Shown: positions 19,025 through 26,622 of the stretch, piece after piece
Layout: every line of letters begins with the position of its first letter
Position numbering within the stretch: position 1 is the first letter of the stretch
NCBI GenBank assembly: GCA_035607415.1
Contig: DATNAQ010000096.1
Location: forward strand, 62,001 to 126,000
Direction of reading: 5' to 3'
Length of the DNA stretch: 64,000 bases
Source of the DNA: JAQBQH01 sp035607415
GTDB lineage: Bacteria; Myxococcota_A; Polyangia; Palsa-1104
Notes under the pieces: model-generated
What the model saw: only the letters and a program-made list of their open reading frames with translations
Databases searched by the model: none
What the model was told of the DNA's origin: nothing
Translations under genes and position numbers: made by a program

Positions 19025-20506
19025 ATGCGCATCCTGATCGCGACGATCGTCGCTTGTGCCATGGCGGGTCCGGCGCTGGGGTCGCCTGCGGAGGAGCTCG
19101 TCGTGCGCGCGTTTTCGAGCAGCGCCGCCGTCGACGATCTGCGCGAGCTCACCGACGGCGTCGGTGGGCGTCCGTCGGGCTCGGCGGCGCTCGAGCGCGC
19201 CGTCGATTGGGCGATCGCGCGCTTCCGTGCCGCCGGCGTCGACGCGGTGCGCGGCGAGCGCTACGACGCGCCGCGCGTCTGGCTGGCCAAGAAGGAGACC
19301 GCCGAGCTGATCGCGCCGGCCGCGCTCGGCGGGCGCGTGCCCTTGCGCGTGGCGGCGATGCCGTTCGCGCAGGCGACGCCGGCGGGCGGCCGCGAAGCCG
19401 AGGTGGTCGACGTCGGCCATGGCGACGACGCGGGCGTAGCGGCGGCGGGGCGCGTCGCCGGGCGCTTCGCGCTCGTGCACACCGATCCGATGCGGTCGAT
19501 CGACGATCTCTTCAAGGAGTACCTCGAGACGCCGCCGCTCATGGAGCGCCTGAAGAAGGCGGGCGCCGCCGGCGTGCTCTATCTCTCGAACCGCCCGGCG
19601 CGCCTGCTCTATCGGCACAACGCCACGCTCGACGGCTCGGCGTTTCCGCTGATCGCGGCGCTCGTCGAGCGCGAGGGCGGCTTGCGCCTGGCGCGGCTCG
19701 TCGCATCCGGCGCCAAGGTGCGCGTCAAGCTGACCGTCGCCGCCGACATGCCGACGCGCGTGCCGTCGCGCAACGTGGTGGCCGAGATCCGCGGCCGCGA
19801 CAAGCCCGACGAGGTCGTGATCCTCGGCGCGCACCTCGACAGCTGGGATCTCGGCCGCGGCGCGCTCGACAACGGCTGCAACGTCGCGCTCGTGCTCGAC
19901 GTGGCGCGCGCGCTCGCGGCCATGGCCAAGAAGGGCGAGCGGCCGCGCCGCACCGTGCGCTTCATGCTCTACACCGGCGAGGAGGCGGGCCTGTGGGGCT
20001 CGCTCGCCGACGCGCGCGCGCGCAGGAGCGAGCTCGATCGCGTGCGCGCACAGATCGTGTTCGACGAAGGCTCGGGACGCACCAGCGGCTTCTCGCTCGG
20101 CGGACGCAGCGATCTGAAGGCCGCCGTCGACGCCGCGCTCCAGCCGCTCGCCGGGCTCGGTCCGTTCACGCAGACGGTCGACGCCTTCGTCGGCACCGAC
20201 AACTACGACTACCTCGTCGAGGGCGTGCCCACGCTCGTGGCCAATCAGGAGGGCGCCCCGTACCTGCCCGACTATCACGCCGAGAGCGACACCTTCGACA
20301 AGGTCGACCTGCGCGAGCTGCACGCCAACGTCGCCATCGCCGGCGCGCTGACCTGGGCGCTCGCCGATCGCGCCGAGCCGGCGGCGCCGCGCCAGAATCG
20401 CGCGGAGGTCGAGGCGCTCCTCAAGGCCACCGGGCTCGATACGCAGATGCGCGTCTTCGGGCTGTGGTCCGGATTCGAATCGGGCGCACGCGGACGCGCG
20501 CGCTGA
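19025..20506 (+). CDS. Secreted M28-family zinc metallopeptidase
   Basis: A 493-residue protein with a signal peptide (cleavage near ALGS). The M28 zinc-site signatures are in order: GAHLDSWDLG (His and Asp ligands), LDNGCN, YTGEEAGLWGS (catalytic Glu plus Glu ligand), DEGSG, and YHAESDTFDK (final His ligand). The insert before the catalytic core, around ALVHTDPMR and AAGVLYLSN, fits a PA (protease-associated) domain. Such enzymes are amino- or carboxypeptidases working outside the cytoplasm. It is divergent from the octaheme cytochrome gene across a short gap. Confidence 0.93.
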   Translation: MRILIATIVACAMAGPALGSPAEELVVRAFSSSAAVDDLRELTDGVGGRPSGSAALERAVDWAIARFRAAGVDAVRGERYDAPRVWLAKKETAELIAPAALGGRVPLRVAAMPFAQATPAGGREAEVVDVGHGDDAGVAAAGRVAGRFALVHTDPMRSIDDLFKEYLETPPLMERLKKAGAAGVLYLSNRPARLLYRHNATLDGSAFPLIAALVEREGGLRLARLVASGAKVRVKLTVAADMPTRVPSRNVVAEIRGRDKPDEVVILGAHLDSWDLGRGALDNGCNVALVLDVARALAAMAKKGERPRRTVRFMLYTGEEAGLWGSLADARARRSELDRVRAQIVFDEGSGRTSGFSLGGRSDLKAAVDAALQPLAGLGPFTQTVDAFVGTDNYDYLVEGVPTLVANQEGAPYLPDYHAESDTFDKVDLRELHANVAIAGALTWALADRAEPAAPRQNRAEVEALLKATGLDTQMRVFGLWSGFESGARGRAR

Positions 20507-20538
20507 GCGCCAGGATGGGGTAAAATCGCCGGGCGACA

Positions 20539-21849
20539 ATGCTACAACTCGTCTGGCTCCTGCTGCTGGCGCTGCACATCGGCGCCGCCGGTGTCTGGTG
20601 GTGGCTGATGCCGGGCGGCTTCCCCAGCTCGGCGACGGAGTTCTGGGTCAACCAGTTCTGGCCGCCGGTGATCGTGGTCGTGCTGGTCGTGGCGCTGCTC
20701 GCGCGTGGCAAGCTCGGCGAGGCGCTCTTGCCCGCGGCGCTCGCCGCGATCCCGGCCTTCTGGCTGACGTTCGGGCTCTCGGCGCGGCTGACCTTCGACC
20801 AGAGCTTCGAGTCGGCGTGGCACACGCCGTTCGTGCTCGCCTTCGGGCTCGCGGTCTTGTGGATCCACAAGATGCGGCTGCGCGTGCGCGCGTGGTGGCT
20901 GGTGCCGCTCTTCGTGATCCCGGCGGCGATCTTCGGCTGGGCGCTGCCCGGGACGCAGCGCGCGCCCGAGCCGTCGACGACGCCGGTGGGCGCGTCGTTC
21001 GCGCCGCCGCCGCCGGTCCTCGGCGACGCCAAGGTCATCAAGCTCGCCAAGGACGCGCAGGTGCGGCCCGACGAAGGGCGCGTGGTGGTCAAGCGCGACA
21101 AGATGATCCTCAACGTGCTGCCGTTTCTCTCGTTCACCGATCGCTCGCCCGATCGCTCGTGGGTGGCGCTCGCGCCCGAGGGGACGTCGAAGCCGACCAA
21201 TCGCATCCTCGCGGCCAAGGTGCGCGACGGCGCCGGCTGGAAGCTCTACTACAAGGACGAAGGCGGCAGCGTCATGGGCGTCTCGATACTCCAGGCGCTC
21301 GGCTTCTCGCCGATCGCGATCGATGCGTCGTCGCGGATCGAGCAGCCGATCTTCTCGCACTTGAACACGTACGCCGAGATCGCGGTGTCGGGGCACACCA
21401 AGCTCACCGTCTCGTTCTCGCCGGTGCCCGACAAGCGCGTCGAGCTCGCGGCGCCGGCGGCGGCCGAGCGCTTCGCCTACGTCGACGCCAACGACACCTT
21501 CCACATCATGCAGGCCGCGACGCGCCAGCGCGGACCATTCACCGAGATCGCCTCGGGACACCTGAAGAAGGGCGATGCGCTCGTGGTCACGCTCTATGAC
21601 GGTGACAAGGCGGCGTTCGCCATCTCGCTCGCCGATTGGTCGGCGCAAGCATCGACTGCGCTGTCGCCGACGGCGGGCGCGGGCGTTCCGGTCAACGCGA
21701 TCGAGATGCTGCGCGCGGGCGAGCCGGAGACGGCGCCGGTGCTGCTCACCTTCAGCCTGGCATCGACGAGCATCGGACGCGGCACGCAGTCGGTCGGGCA
21801 CGCCGCCGGCGTCTATCTCGATCGCATGACCATCACGCTGCCGAAGTAG
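20539..21849 (+). CDS. Membrane protein of unknown function with large C-terminal domain
   Basis: A 436-residue protein. The first roughly 140 residues form about four membrane helices rich in Trp (including GVWWWLMPGGF and AWWLVPLFVIPAAIFGW). A Pro-rich linker then leads to roughly 290 soluble residues, mostly beta and probably extracytoplasmic. I recognise no family. TAAAAT (20521-20526) lies 12 nt before the ATG and there is no clear ribosome site. It follows the M28 peptidase on the same strand with a 32-nt gap and may be transcribed separately. Confidence 0.75.
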   Translation: MLQLVWLLLLALHIGAAGVWWWLMPGGFPSSATEFWVNQFWPPVIVVVLVVALLARGKLGEALLPAALAAIPAFWLTFGLSARLTFDQSFESAWHTPFVLAFGLAVLWIHKMRLRVRAWWLVPLFVIPAAIFGWALPGTQRAPEPSTTPVGASFAPPPPVLGDAKVIKLAKDAQVRPDEGRVVVKRDKMILNVLPFLSFTDRSPDRSWVALAPEGTSKPTNRILAAKVRDGAGWKLYYKDEGGSVMGVSILQALGFSPIAIDASSRIEQPIFSHLNTYAEIAVSGHTKLTVSFSPVPDKRVELAAPAAAERFAYVDANDTFHIMQAATRQRGPFTEIASGHLKKGDALVVTLYDGDKAAFAISLADWSAQASTALSPTAGAGVPVNAIEMLRAGEPETAPVLLTFSLASTSIGRGTQSVGHAAGVYLDRMTITLPK

Positions 21850-21856
21850 CTCGCGC

Positions 21857-22120
21857 TCAGCCGCGGTTCTTCGGCCGCCTGGCCTGGCACGCCTTGACGT
21901 CGTCCGGGTTGGGCGTGACGCCGGGAATGGCGCGCCCGTCGAGGATCGGGGCCACGCAGTCCTTCCACAGCCCCTTGCCCTCTTTGTGGCCGCCGCGGTG
22001 GTAGCCGGCGGCCTCGCACGCGGTGGCGATGGTCTGACACGGCCTGGGCAGCGGCTCGTCGTTCTCGGCGACCGCGCTGCTCGCGAGGAGGAGCATAAAA
22101 GCGGCCAACAGCGTCTTCAT
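21857..22120 (-). CDS. Small secreted Cys-containing protein
   Basis: An 87-residue protein with a signal peptide (cleavage after SAVA). The mature part, about 68 residues, has three Cys and the block CEAAGYHRGGHKEGKGLWKD then CVAPILDG, followed by VTPNPDDVKAC. Small periplasmic proteins with the same GGHKxGKGLWKDC core occur in several proteobacteria; their function is not known to me. TAAGCT lies 6 nt before the ATG, suggesting a leaderless message. It is convergent with the preceding membrane-protein gene. Confidence 0.75.
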   Translation of the reverse strand: MKTLLAAFMLLLASSAVAENDEPLPRPCQTIATACEAAGYHRGGHKEGKGLWKDCVAPILDGRAIPGVTPNPDDVKACQARRPKNRG

Positions 22121-22126
22121 GCGCGC

Positions 22127-22132
22127 AGCTTA
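22127..22132 (-). promoter_or_regulatory. Probable -10 box (TAAGCT), leaderless layout
   Basis: TAAGCT on the minus strand, 6 nt before the ATG at 22120, with no ribosome-binding site between. Confidence 0.45.
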
Positions 22133-22609
22133 GCGCGCTTTGCCCGCGTCGAGCCGCGCCGAGGCGCGCGTGAGCAGATCGGCGCCGGTGACCACGGCGA
22201 ACACCGACGCGACGAAGCGGGTGGCCTGAGGAGCCGCGGCGTCGCCGGCGAGCAGCGTCCCCGCCACCCACGGCCCGGTGCAGAACGGACAGGTGAGGAG
22301 CTGGCCGACCGCGCGGCGGATTCCGTGGCCGCGCGCCCTCTCGACGACCTCGCCGCGGCCGGCGCGGCGCTCGACGCGCACGAAGGGCGCGCGCAACGGC
22401 GCCGCCACCTGATCGCGCGTCAGGATGCGCGCGATCTTGTGCGTCGCGATGGCGTACAGGAGCAGGCGGCCGGGCGACGGCGAGCGCGCGTGCGTGCGCG
22501 CCCGCCAGCCGAGAAAGCCCACGAGGAGCGTGCCGTACGTCGCCAACAGCGCCGCGTATCCGGCGAGCGGGGCGTCCGGCTTACCGTATTTGGCGGCGAT
22601 CTTTCCCAT
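22130..22609 (-). CDS. DUF1360-like membrane protein
   Basis: A 159-residue protein matching the DUF1360 pattern: LLLYAIATHKIARILTRDQVAAPLR is split here into the blocks YAIATHKIARILTRD and PLRAPFVRVE, then RRAVGQLLTCPFCTGPWVA. Two or three membrane helices are predicted. The TCPFC pair of cysteines is a hallmark of the family, whose function is unknown. The start lies 3 nt after the stop of the next upstream gene on this strand, so the two are probably co-transcribed. Confidence 0.8.
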   Translation of the reverse strand: MGKIAAKYGKPDAPLAGYAALLATYGTLLVGFLGWRARTHARSPSPGRLLLYAIATHKIARILTRDQVAAPLRAPFVRVERRAGRGEVVERARGHGIRRAVGQLLTCPFCTGPWVAGTLLAGDAAAPQATRFVASVFAVVTGADLLTRASARLDAGKAR

Positions 22610-22612
22610 CGG

Positions 22613-22918
22613 TCACGGCCTCGGCAGCGCTTCGCCGCTGCCGTGACCCGCGCCGGTGCCGCCCGGGCTGGTGTTGTCCGTCCCCAACGTGGCGTTGCGA
22701 CGCCCGTGCGGGCTCGTCTTGTCGAGGTCGTTGCCGTTGCCGGTGGCGCTCGAGTTGCGGCCCATCGCCTCGTCGCTGTTGGGGTGCGCCGGCGACTTGC
22801 CGTAGCTCCCTGCCGGCGGGTTCGGCTCCTCGGCCGATTGCGCCAGCGCGCTGCCGGCGAAGGCCAGCGGTACAGTCAACGCCGCAATTTGCAGCACGGT
22901 GCAGAGGGATCGCTTCAT
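22613..22918 (-). CDS. Small secreted low-complexity protein
   Basis: A 101-residue protein with a signal peptide (cleavage after GSALA). The mature part is Gly/Ser/Asn/Pro-rich, hydrophilic and Cys-free, so probably unstructured. The only clear features are the signal and the strong AGGAGG ribosome site (22924-22929) 5 nt before the ATG. It leads a two-gene unit with the DUF1360-like gene. The function is unknown. Confidence 0.75.
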   Translation of the reverse strand: MKRSLCTVLQIAALTVPLAFAGSALAQSAEEPNPPAGSYGKSPAHPNSDEAMGRNSSATGNGNDLDKTSPHGRRNATLGTDNTSPGGTGAGHGSGEALPRP

Positions 22919-22923
22919 TCGTT

Positions 22924-22929
22924 CCTCCT
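22924..22929 (-). promoter_or_regulatory. Consensus Shine-Dalgarno AGGAGG
   Basis: AGGAGG 5 nt before ATG 22918. It stands out because many neighbouring genes have no ribosome site at all. Confidence 0.7.
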
Positions 22930-22980
22930 ACTGGCGAGACTGCGTCTCGGTCGAGCGTTCGCCAGAGCGGACTCGCTCGG

Positions 22981-23009
22981 TTGTCGAACGGCCGGCTGCC
23001 TCCTATAAC
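22981..23009 (+). promoter_or_regulatory. Near-consensus sigma-70-type promoter
   Basis: TTGTCG (22981-22986), a 17-nt spacer, then TATAAC (23004-23009). The start codon of the small zinc-finger gene follows 8 nt later, so the transcript should begin at or next to the ATG. It is the best-formed promoter in the window. Confidence 0.65.
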
Positions 23010-23017
23010 GTTGGGGC

Positions 23018-23182
23018 ATGAGCGAGTGCATGCTCTGTCTGGAAGACGAAGCGGTGACGAGCATCGACGTCACCTTCGTCGGCGGCGGCGAGCGCAAGAT
23101 CGCGGTGTGCGGCGTCTGCCTGCACGAGCTCGAGCAGGCAGAGCTCGACGAGGGCGACGCGGCCGAGGCCGACGATCGCTAG
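23018..23182 (+). CDS. 54-residue putative zinc-binding microprotein
   Basis: ATG to TAG encodes 54 residues containing two Cys pairs, CMLC (4-7) and CGVC (35-38), separated by a beta-like stretch (SIDVTFVGGGERKIAVC) and followed by a very acidic tail. This is the layout of a small zinc ribbon. A near-consensus promoter sits immediately upstream, which supports its reality despite the length. No family can be named. Its TAG stop overlaps the stop of a small convergent gene on the other strand. Confidence 0.7.
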   Translation: MSECMLCLEDEAVTSIDVTFVGGGERKIAVCGVCLHELEQAELDEGDAAEADDR

Positions 23183-23358
23183 CGGCCGGCGACGTCGCTG
23201 AAGAAGAGCACGATCGTCAGACAATGAAAGCGCGCGTCGCTCGACTGCAGCGTCACCGTGTGGACGACGCTGACCGCCGGATGCGCGTGCAGCCACTCCG
23301 TGATCCGTCCGCCGATGGCGAGACGATCGGATTCCAACGTTGCTGAAAACACCTTCAC
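23179..23358 (-). CDS. Small conserved-looking hypothetical protein
   Basis: About 59 residues from GTG 23358; the frame is open further (ATG 23472), but the sequence before the VKVFSATL start looks non-coding in composition. The body, VKVFSATLESDRLAIGG then ITEWLHAHPAVSVVHTVTLQSSD and FHCLTIVLFF, has an alternating beta/alpha pattern like short proteins I have seen in other deltaproteobacteria, function unknown. Its stop overlaps the stop of the convergent zinc microprotein by 4 bases. Confidence 0.6.
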   Translation of the reverse strand: MKVFSATLESDRLAIGGRITEWLHAHPAVSVVHTVTLQSSDARFHCLTIVLFFSDVAGR

Positions 23359-23558
23359 CCCCGTGAACCGCTCGACGTGACTCACCGACGGCGTTGGTAC
23401 CCGATTGCCCCGGCAGCGAGAAGTACCGCCCTTCCTGTAAATCCCTGACAAGCCGTATTGACAGCTCGTCACGTGTTCGCGCGACGACTTCTGTACCCGT
23501 CGGTCGGCGCGCTCACCGTCGCGATTTGGTGCTATCCACTCGGTCGAGGACGTAGGTG
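23359..23558. other. Intergenic, no gene recognised
   Basis: About 200 nt of lower GC than its surroundings between two divergent genes. I see no RNA gene or strong hairpin. It presumably holds promoters for the regulator gene to the right and the small gene to the left. Confidence 0.6.
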
Positions 23559-24188
23559 ATGTTGCGAATCATTCTGGTGGAGGACCACGAGCTCTTTCGC
23601 GAAGGGCTGCGTGCGCTGCTCGCTCCGTCGGTCACGATCGTGGCCACGGCCGTCGACGCGCACGAGGCGCGCCGCGTGGTCGCAAGGCACGAGCACGACG
23701 TCGTGCTCGTCGACATCACGCTGCCCGGCCCGAGCGGCGTGGCGCTGCTGCGCGATCTGAAGCGCGCCGATCCGCAGTGCCGCGTGCTCATGCTGAGCAT
23801 GCATCACCACCTCGACGTCGTCGCCGACGCGCTCGACGCCGGCGCCGACGGCTACGCGCTCAAGGACCAGTCGCCGGCCGAGCTGCTCGAGGCCATCTAC
23901 ATCGTCGGCGGTGGTGGCCGTTACCTGGCGCCGGCGCTGCGTCAGCTCGCGCAGCGCACCGACGGGGGAAGCGGGGCGCGCGGCCTGCTCAGGGCGCTGT
24001 CGCGGCGCGAGCGCGAGGTCTTCGACCTGTTGGTGCGCGGCTACGGCAACGACGAGGTCTCGCAGCAGCTCTACATCAGCGTCAAGACCGTCGAGACCCA
24101 TCGCACGCGCATCATGCGGAAGCTCGACGTGCACAGCATGGCCGAGATGGTGCGCCTGGCCGCGCGCCACGGTCACCTCGCCGCCTAA
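23559..24188 (+). CDS. NarL/FixJ-type response regulator
   Basis: A 209-residue two-domain regulator. The receiver domain has the acidic pocket VEDH near the start, phospho-acceptor Asp52 in VLVDITLPG and Lys in ALKDQSP. The C-terminal LuxR-type helix-turn-helix shows LSRREREVFDLLVRG, then SVKTVETHRTRIMRKLDV. A GTG three bases upstream of the ATG could also start it. No histidine kinase is adjacent, so it is an orphan regulator. It ends tail to tail with the SDR gene, the two stop codons overlapping. Confidence 0.95.
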   Translation: MLRIILVEDHELFREGLRALLAPSVTIVATAVDAHEARRVVARHEHDVVLVDITLPGPSGVALLRDLKRADPQCRVLMLSMHHHLDVVADALDAGADGYALKDQSPAELLEAIYIVGGGGRYLAPALRQLAQRTDGGSGARGLLRALSRREREVFDLLVRGYGNDEVSQQLYISVKTVETHRTRIMRKLDVHSMAEMVRLAARHGHLAA

Positions 24189-25084
24189 TTCGACATCGCC
24201 GGCTTGCCGGTGCGGTCGACGCGATCGGGCACGCCGAACAGGCGCATGCGAATGCGATCGAGCAGCGCGTCGGGCAGGAGGCGCGACGCCAGCATCAGCC
24301 GCCGCGCGTCCTTGCCGACGAAGGTGCGCGCGTGCGGATGCGCGTCGGTGAGCGCGCGGTGGATGGCGCGCGCGACCATCTCGGGCGGGCTGCCGTGCTG
24401 CTCGCGCGCGTAGGCGCGGCGCATGAACTCGCGCAGCATGGCGCCGTAGCGCGCGGCGCCGCCGGGCAACAGGCGCTGCAAGACGCCGTCGGCGTCGCCG
24501 AGCGTCTTGCCGACGGCGGGCGTCTTGATCCCGCCGGGCTCGATCATCACGACCTGGATGCCGAAGGGATGCAGCTCGAGGCGCAAGGCGTCGTTGAGCA
24601 GGCGGAAGGCCGCCTTCGACGCGCACAGCGGCCCGCCGAACGGGATCGTGAGGTGACCGCCGACGGAGCCGACGTTGACGATGCGGCCGCGCGCGCGGCG
24701 CACGAGCGGCAGGAAAGCCTGGATCACCGCGATCTGGCCGAACACGTTGACCTCGAACTGCTCGCGCAACAGATCGATCGGCAGCGACTCTACCGGCGCC
24801 GACACGCCGATGCCGGCGTTGTTCACCAGGCCGTCGAGCCCTCGCCCGCCCAGGCGCGTGCCCACGAATGCGGCGGCTTCGGCGATGGCGCCCTCGTCGG
24901 TGACGTCGAGCTCGACGGGCACCACGCGCTCGCCGAAGTCGGCGCGCAGCCGCTCGGCGTCCTTCGGTTTGCGAACCGCGGCGAAGACGAGCAGGCCGCG
25001 GCGCACCAGCTCGTCGACGGTCGCGCGGCCGATGCCGCTCGACGCGCCGGTGACGAGCGCAGATCTTTCACCCTGGGATTCCAT
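24185..25084 (-). CDS. Short-chain dehydrogenase-like protein lacking the catalytic Tyr
   Basis: A 299-residue classical-SDR fold: TGASSGIG cofactor loop (12-19), NNAGIG (88-93), Ser140 and Lys157. The active-site motif should read Y-C-A-S-K, but here it is L-C-A-S-K (Leu153, codon CTG), so the general acid/base Tyr is missing. Overall similarity is to the retinol/17-beta-hydroxysteroid dehydrogenase-like branch. It may be inactive, regulatory, or use another residue. ATG 25084 was chosen because the SDR fold begins right after it. The upstream neighbour, a catalase-like gene, is divergent. Confidence 0.85.
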   Translation of the reverse strand: MESQGERSALVTGASSGIGRATVDELVRRGLLVFAAVRKPKDAERLRADFGERVVPVELDVTDEGAIAEAAAFVGTRLGGRGLDGLVNNAGIGVSAPVESLPIDLLREQFEVNVFGQIAVIQAFLPLVRRARGRIVNVGSVGGHLTIPFGGPLCASKAAFRLLNDALRLELHPFGIQVVMIEPGGIKTPAVGKTLGDADGVLQRLLPGGAARYGAMLREFMRRAYAREQHGSPPEMVARAIHRALTDAHPHARTFVGKDARRLMLASRLLPDALLDRIRMRLFGVPDRVDRTGKPAMSN

Positions 25085-25183
25085 CGATCGACGAGTGTGC
25101 GTCTCGCGGCGCGCGAGGAAATGCGGGCGCAGCAGTAATTGCGGCTGCGGAGACGCGCTCCACGTTTCCCGTCGAGGTGCAGG

Positions 25184-26116
25184 GTGGAAACCAAGGGGAC
25201 CGAAGAATCTTTCGCGGCGCGCATCGTCGATGCGATCAACGGCGTGTTCGGCGCGCAGCAGCGCAACCGCGCGATCCATGCCAAGGGCATCGTGCTCGAC
25301 GCGACCTTCACGCCGCATCCGGGGGCGCGCGAGCTGAGCCGCGCGCCGCATCTCCAGCGCGAGTCGACGCACGTCACCGTCCGCTTCTCCGACTTCAGCG
25401 GCAACCCCGACGTCGACGACGCCGATGCCAATGCGCGGCCGCACGGGATGGCGCTCAAGTTTCATCTCGCGGACGGCGTCGACACCGACATCCTGGCGCA
25501 CTCGTACAACGGCTTTCCGGTGGCCACGTCCGAAGAGCTCCGCGAGATGTTCCTCGCGCTCGCCGGCAGCGGCGCCGACGCCACGCATCCGACCGCGGCC
25601 GAGCGCTTCCTGAGCGCGCATCCGCGCGCGCGCGCCTTCTTCGAGGCGCCGAAGCCGCCGCCGGTCAGCTTCGGCACGCTCGCGTACTTCGGCGTCAGCA
25701 GCTTCGCGTTTCGCAACGCCGGCGGCGGCGTCGCGGTCGGACGCTATCGTCTCGAGCCGGGCGCGGGCGAGCAGCTCCTCAGCGCCGAGGAGGTGGCGCG
25801 CGCCGATCCCGACTATTTGCGCCGCGAGCTGCGCGCGCGGCTGGTGCAGGCGCCGCTACGCTTCACGCTGTTGGTGCAGCTGGCGGCGCCGGGCGATCGC
25901 ATCGACGATCCGTCCGAGGTGTGGCCGGAGACGCGGCCGCTGGTGGAACTGGGGCTGCTGGAGATCTACGAGGTGGTCGCCGACAGCGAGACGGTCGAGC
26001 AGCAGCTGGTGTTCGCGCCGGGGGCGGTGACCGACGGGATCGAGCCGGTGGATCCGATGACCGCGGTGCGCGACGAGGCCTATGGGGTCTCGTACGAGCG
26101 GCGGCGGCGGCGGTAA
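25184..26116 (+). CDS. Catalase-related (SrpA-like) heme peroxidase
   Basis: About 310 residues from GTG 25184. The short catalase-family fold is shown by NRAIHAKGIVL (distal His32), VTVRFSDFSG, RPHGMALKFH and LAYFGVSSFAF. At about 310 residues it is far shorter than full catalases (about 480) and fits the SrpA-type catalase-related peroxidases. It uses heme to degrade peroxide or oxidise organic donors. There is no signal peptide, so it is cytoplasmic. The C-terminus ends in a run of Arg codons, directly before a large palindromic element. Confidence 0.85.
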   Translation: METKGTEESFAARIVDAINGVFGAQQRNRAIHAKGIVLDATFTPHPGARELSRAPHLQRESTHVTVRFSDFSGNPDVDDADANARPHGMALKFHLADGVDTDILAHSYNGFPVATSEELREMFLALAGSGADATHPTAAERFLSAHPRARAFFEAPKPPPVSFGTLAYFGVSSFAFRNAGGGVAVGRYRLEPGAGEQLLSAEEVARADPDYLRRELRARLVQAPLRFTLLVQLAAPGDRIDDPSEVWPETRPLVELGLLEIYEVVADSETVEQQLVFAPGAVTDGIEPVDPMTAVRDEAYGVSYERRRRR

Positions 26117-26135
26117 ACGGTGGCGGCGGTGGAAG

Positions 26136-26600
26136 ACAGAATTTGCGCACAACCTGTGCCGGGCGACGCGCCGTGGACAGGGAGGCCAAACCCACCTGTG
26201 CCGTGCGGCGATGATTCCGAGTGGGTGGGGAGATCAAGAGTCTTCGCGTCGCACCGTCGCTGGCCACGCCCACCTCACCGTCGTCCGCGCTGAAGCGCGG
26301 CCGAGGGGGCCGCATCTTCGGTGGGGCGCGCCTCGGCGTTCACCGCCCACGTCACGCCAAATTCTTCGTGGCCCGAATGGTGGCAACGTGTGAATGGTCG
26401 CAGGCGCATGCTGCACCGAAGATCGCGGCACCGCTGCCGCGCTTCAGCGCGGCAGCCGCGATGGCATGCGCCGGCACCGACGCGCGAGACGAAGACTCCT
26501 GATCTCCCGACTTCTCGGAATCATCCCCGCACGGCACAGGTGGGTTTGGCCTCCCTGTCCACGGCGCGTCGCACGGCGCAGGCTGTGCGCAAATTTCTGT
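26136..26600. repeat. Roughly 465-bp imperfect palindromic element
   Basis: The left arm from ACAGAATTTGCGCACA (26136 on) is matched in reverse complement by the right arm ending TGTGCGCAAATTTCTGT (26600). Matching is near-perfect for about 70 bp, including GCCGTGGACAGGGAGGCCAA and CCCACCTGTGCCGTGCGG, then continues with gaps through GGAGATCAAGAGTCTTCG and CGCTGAAGCGCGGC to about 26330. The centre (26350-26400) is unpaired. There is no convincing ORF and no obvious target-site duplication. It lies between convergent genes. It could be a non-autonomous mobile element or a large chromosomal hairpin. Confidence 0.85.
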
Positions 26601-26622
26601 TACGCGGGCCCACCCACCGCGC

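Noticed and set aside
16274..20539. Very long open frame on the minus strand spanning several genes
   Set aside because: It is antisense or out of frame to glnII, the octaheme cytochrome and the M28 peptidase, all with clear motifs. Arg/Ala/His-rich translation is typical of shadow frames in high-GC DNA.
22613..22918. Antimicrobial or toxin gene
   Set aside because: Only low-complexity Gly/Ser/Asn composition supports it; there is no toxin motif and no partner antitoxin.
24185..25084. SDR as a pseudogene because of the missing Tyr
   Set aside because: The frame is full length with no stops, has a normal cofactor loop and keeps Ser and Lys, so I call it an intact gene with an altered active site.
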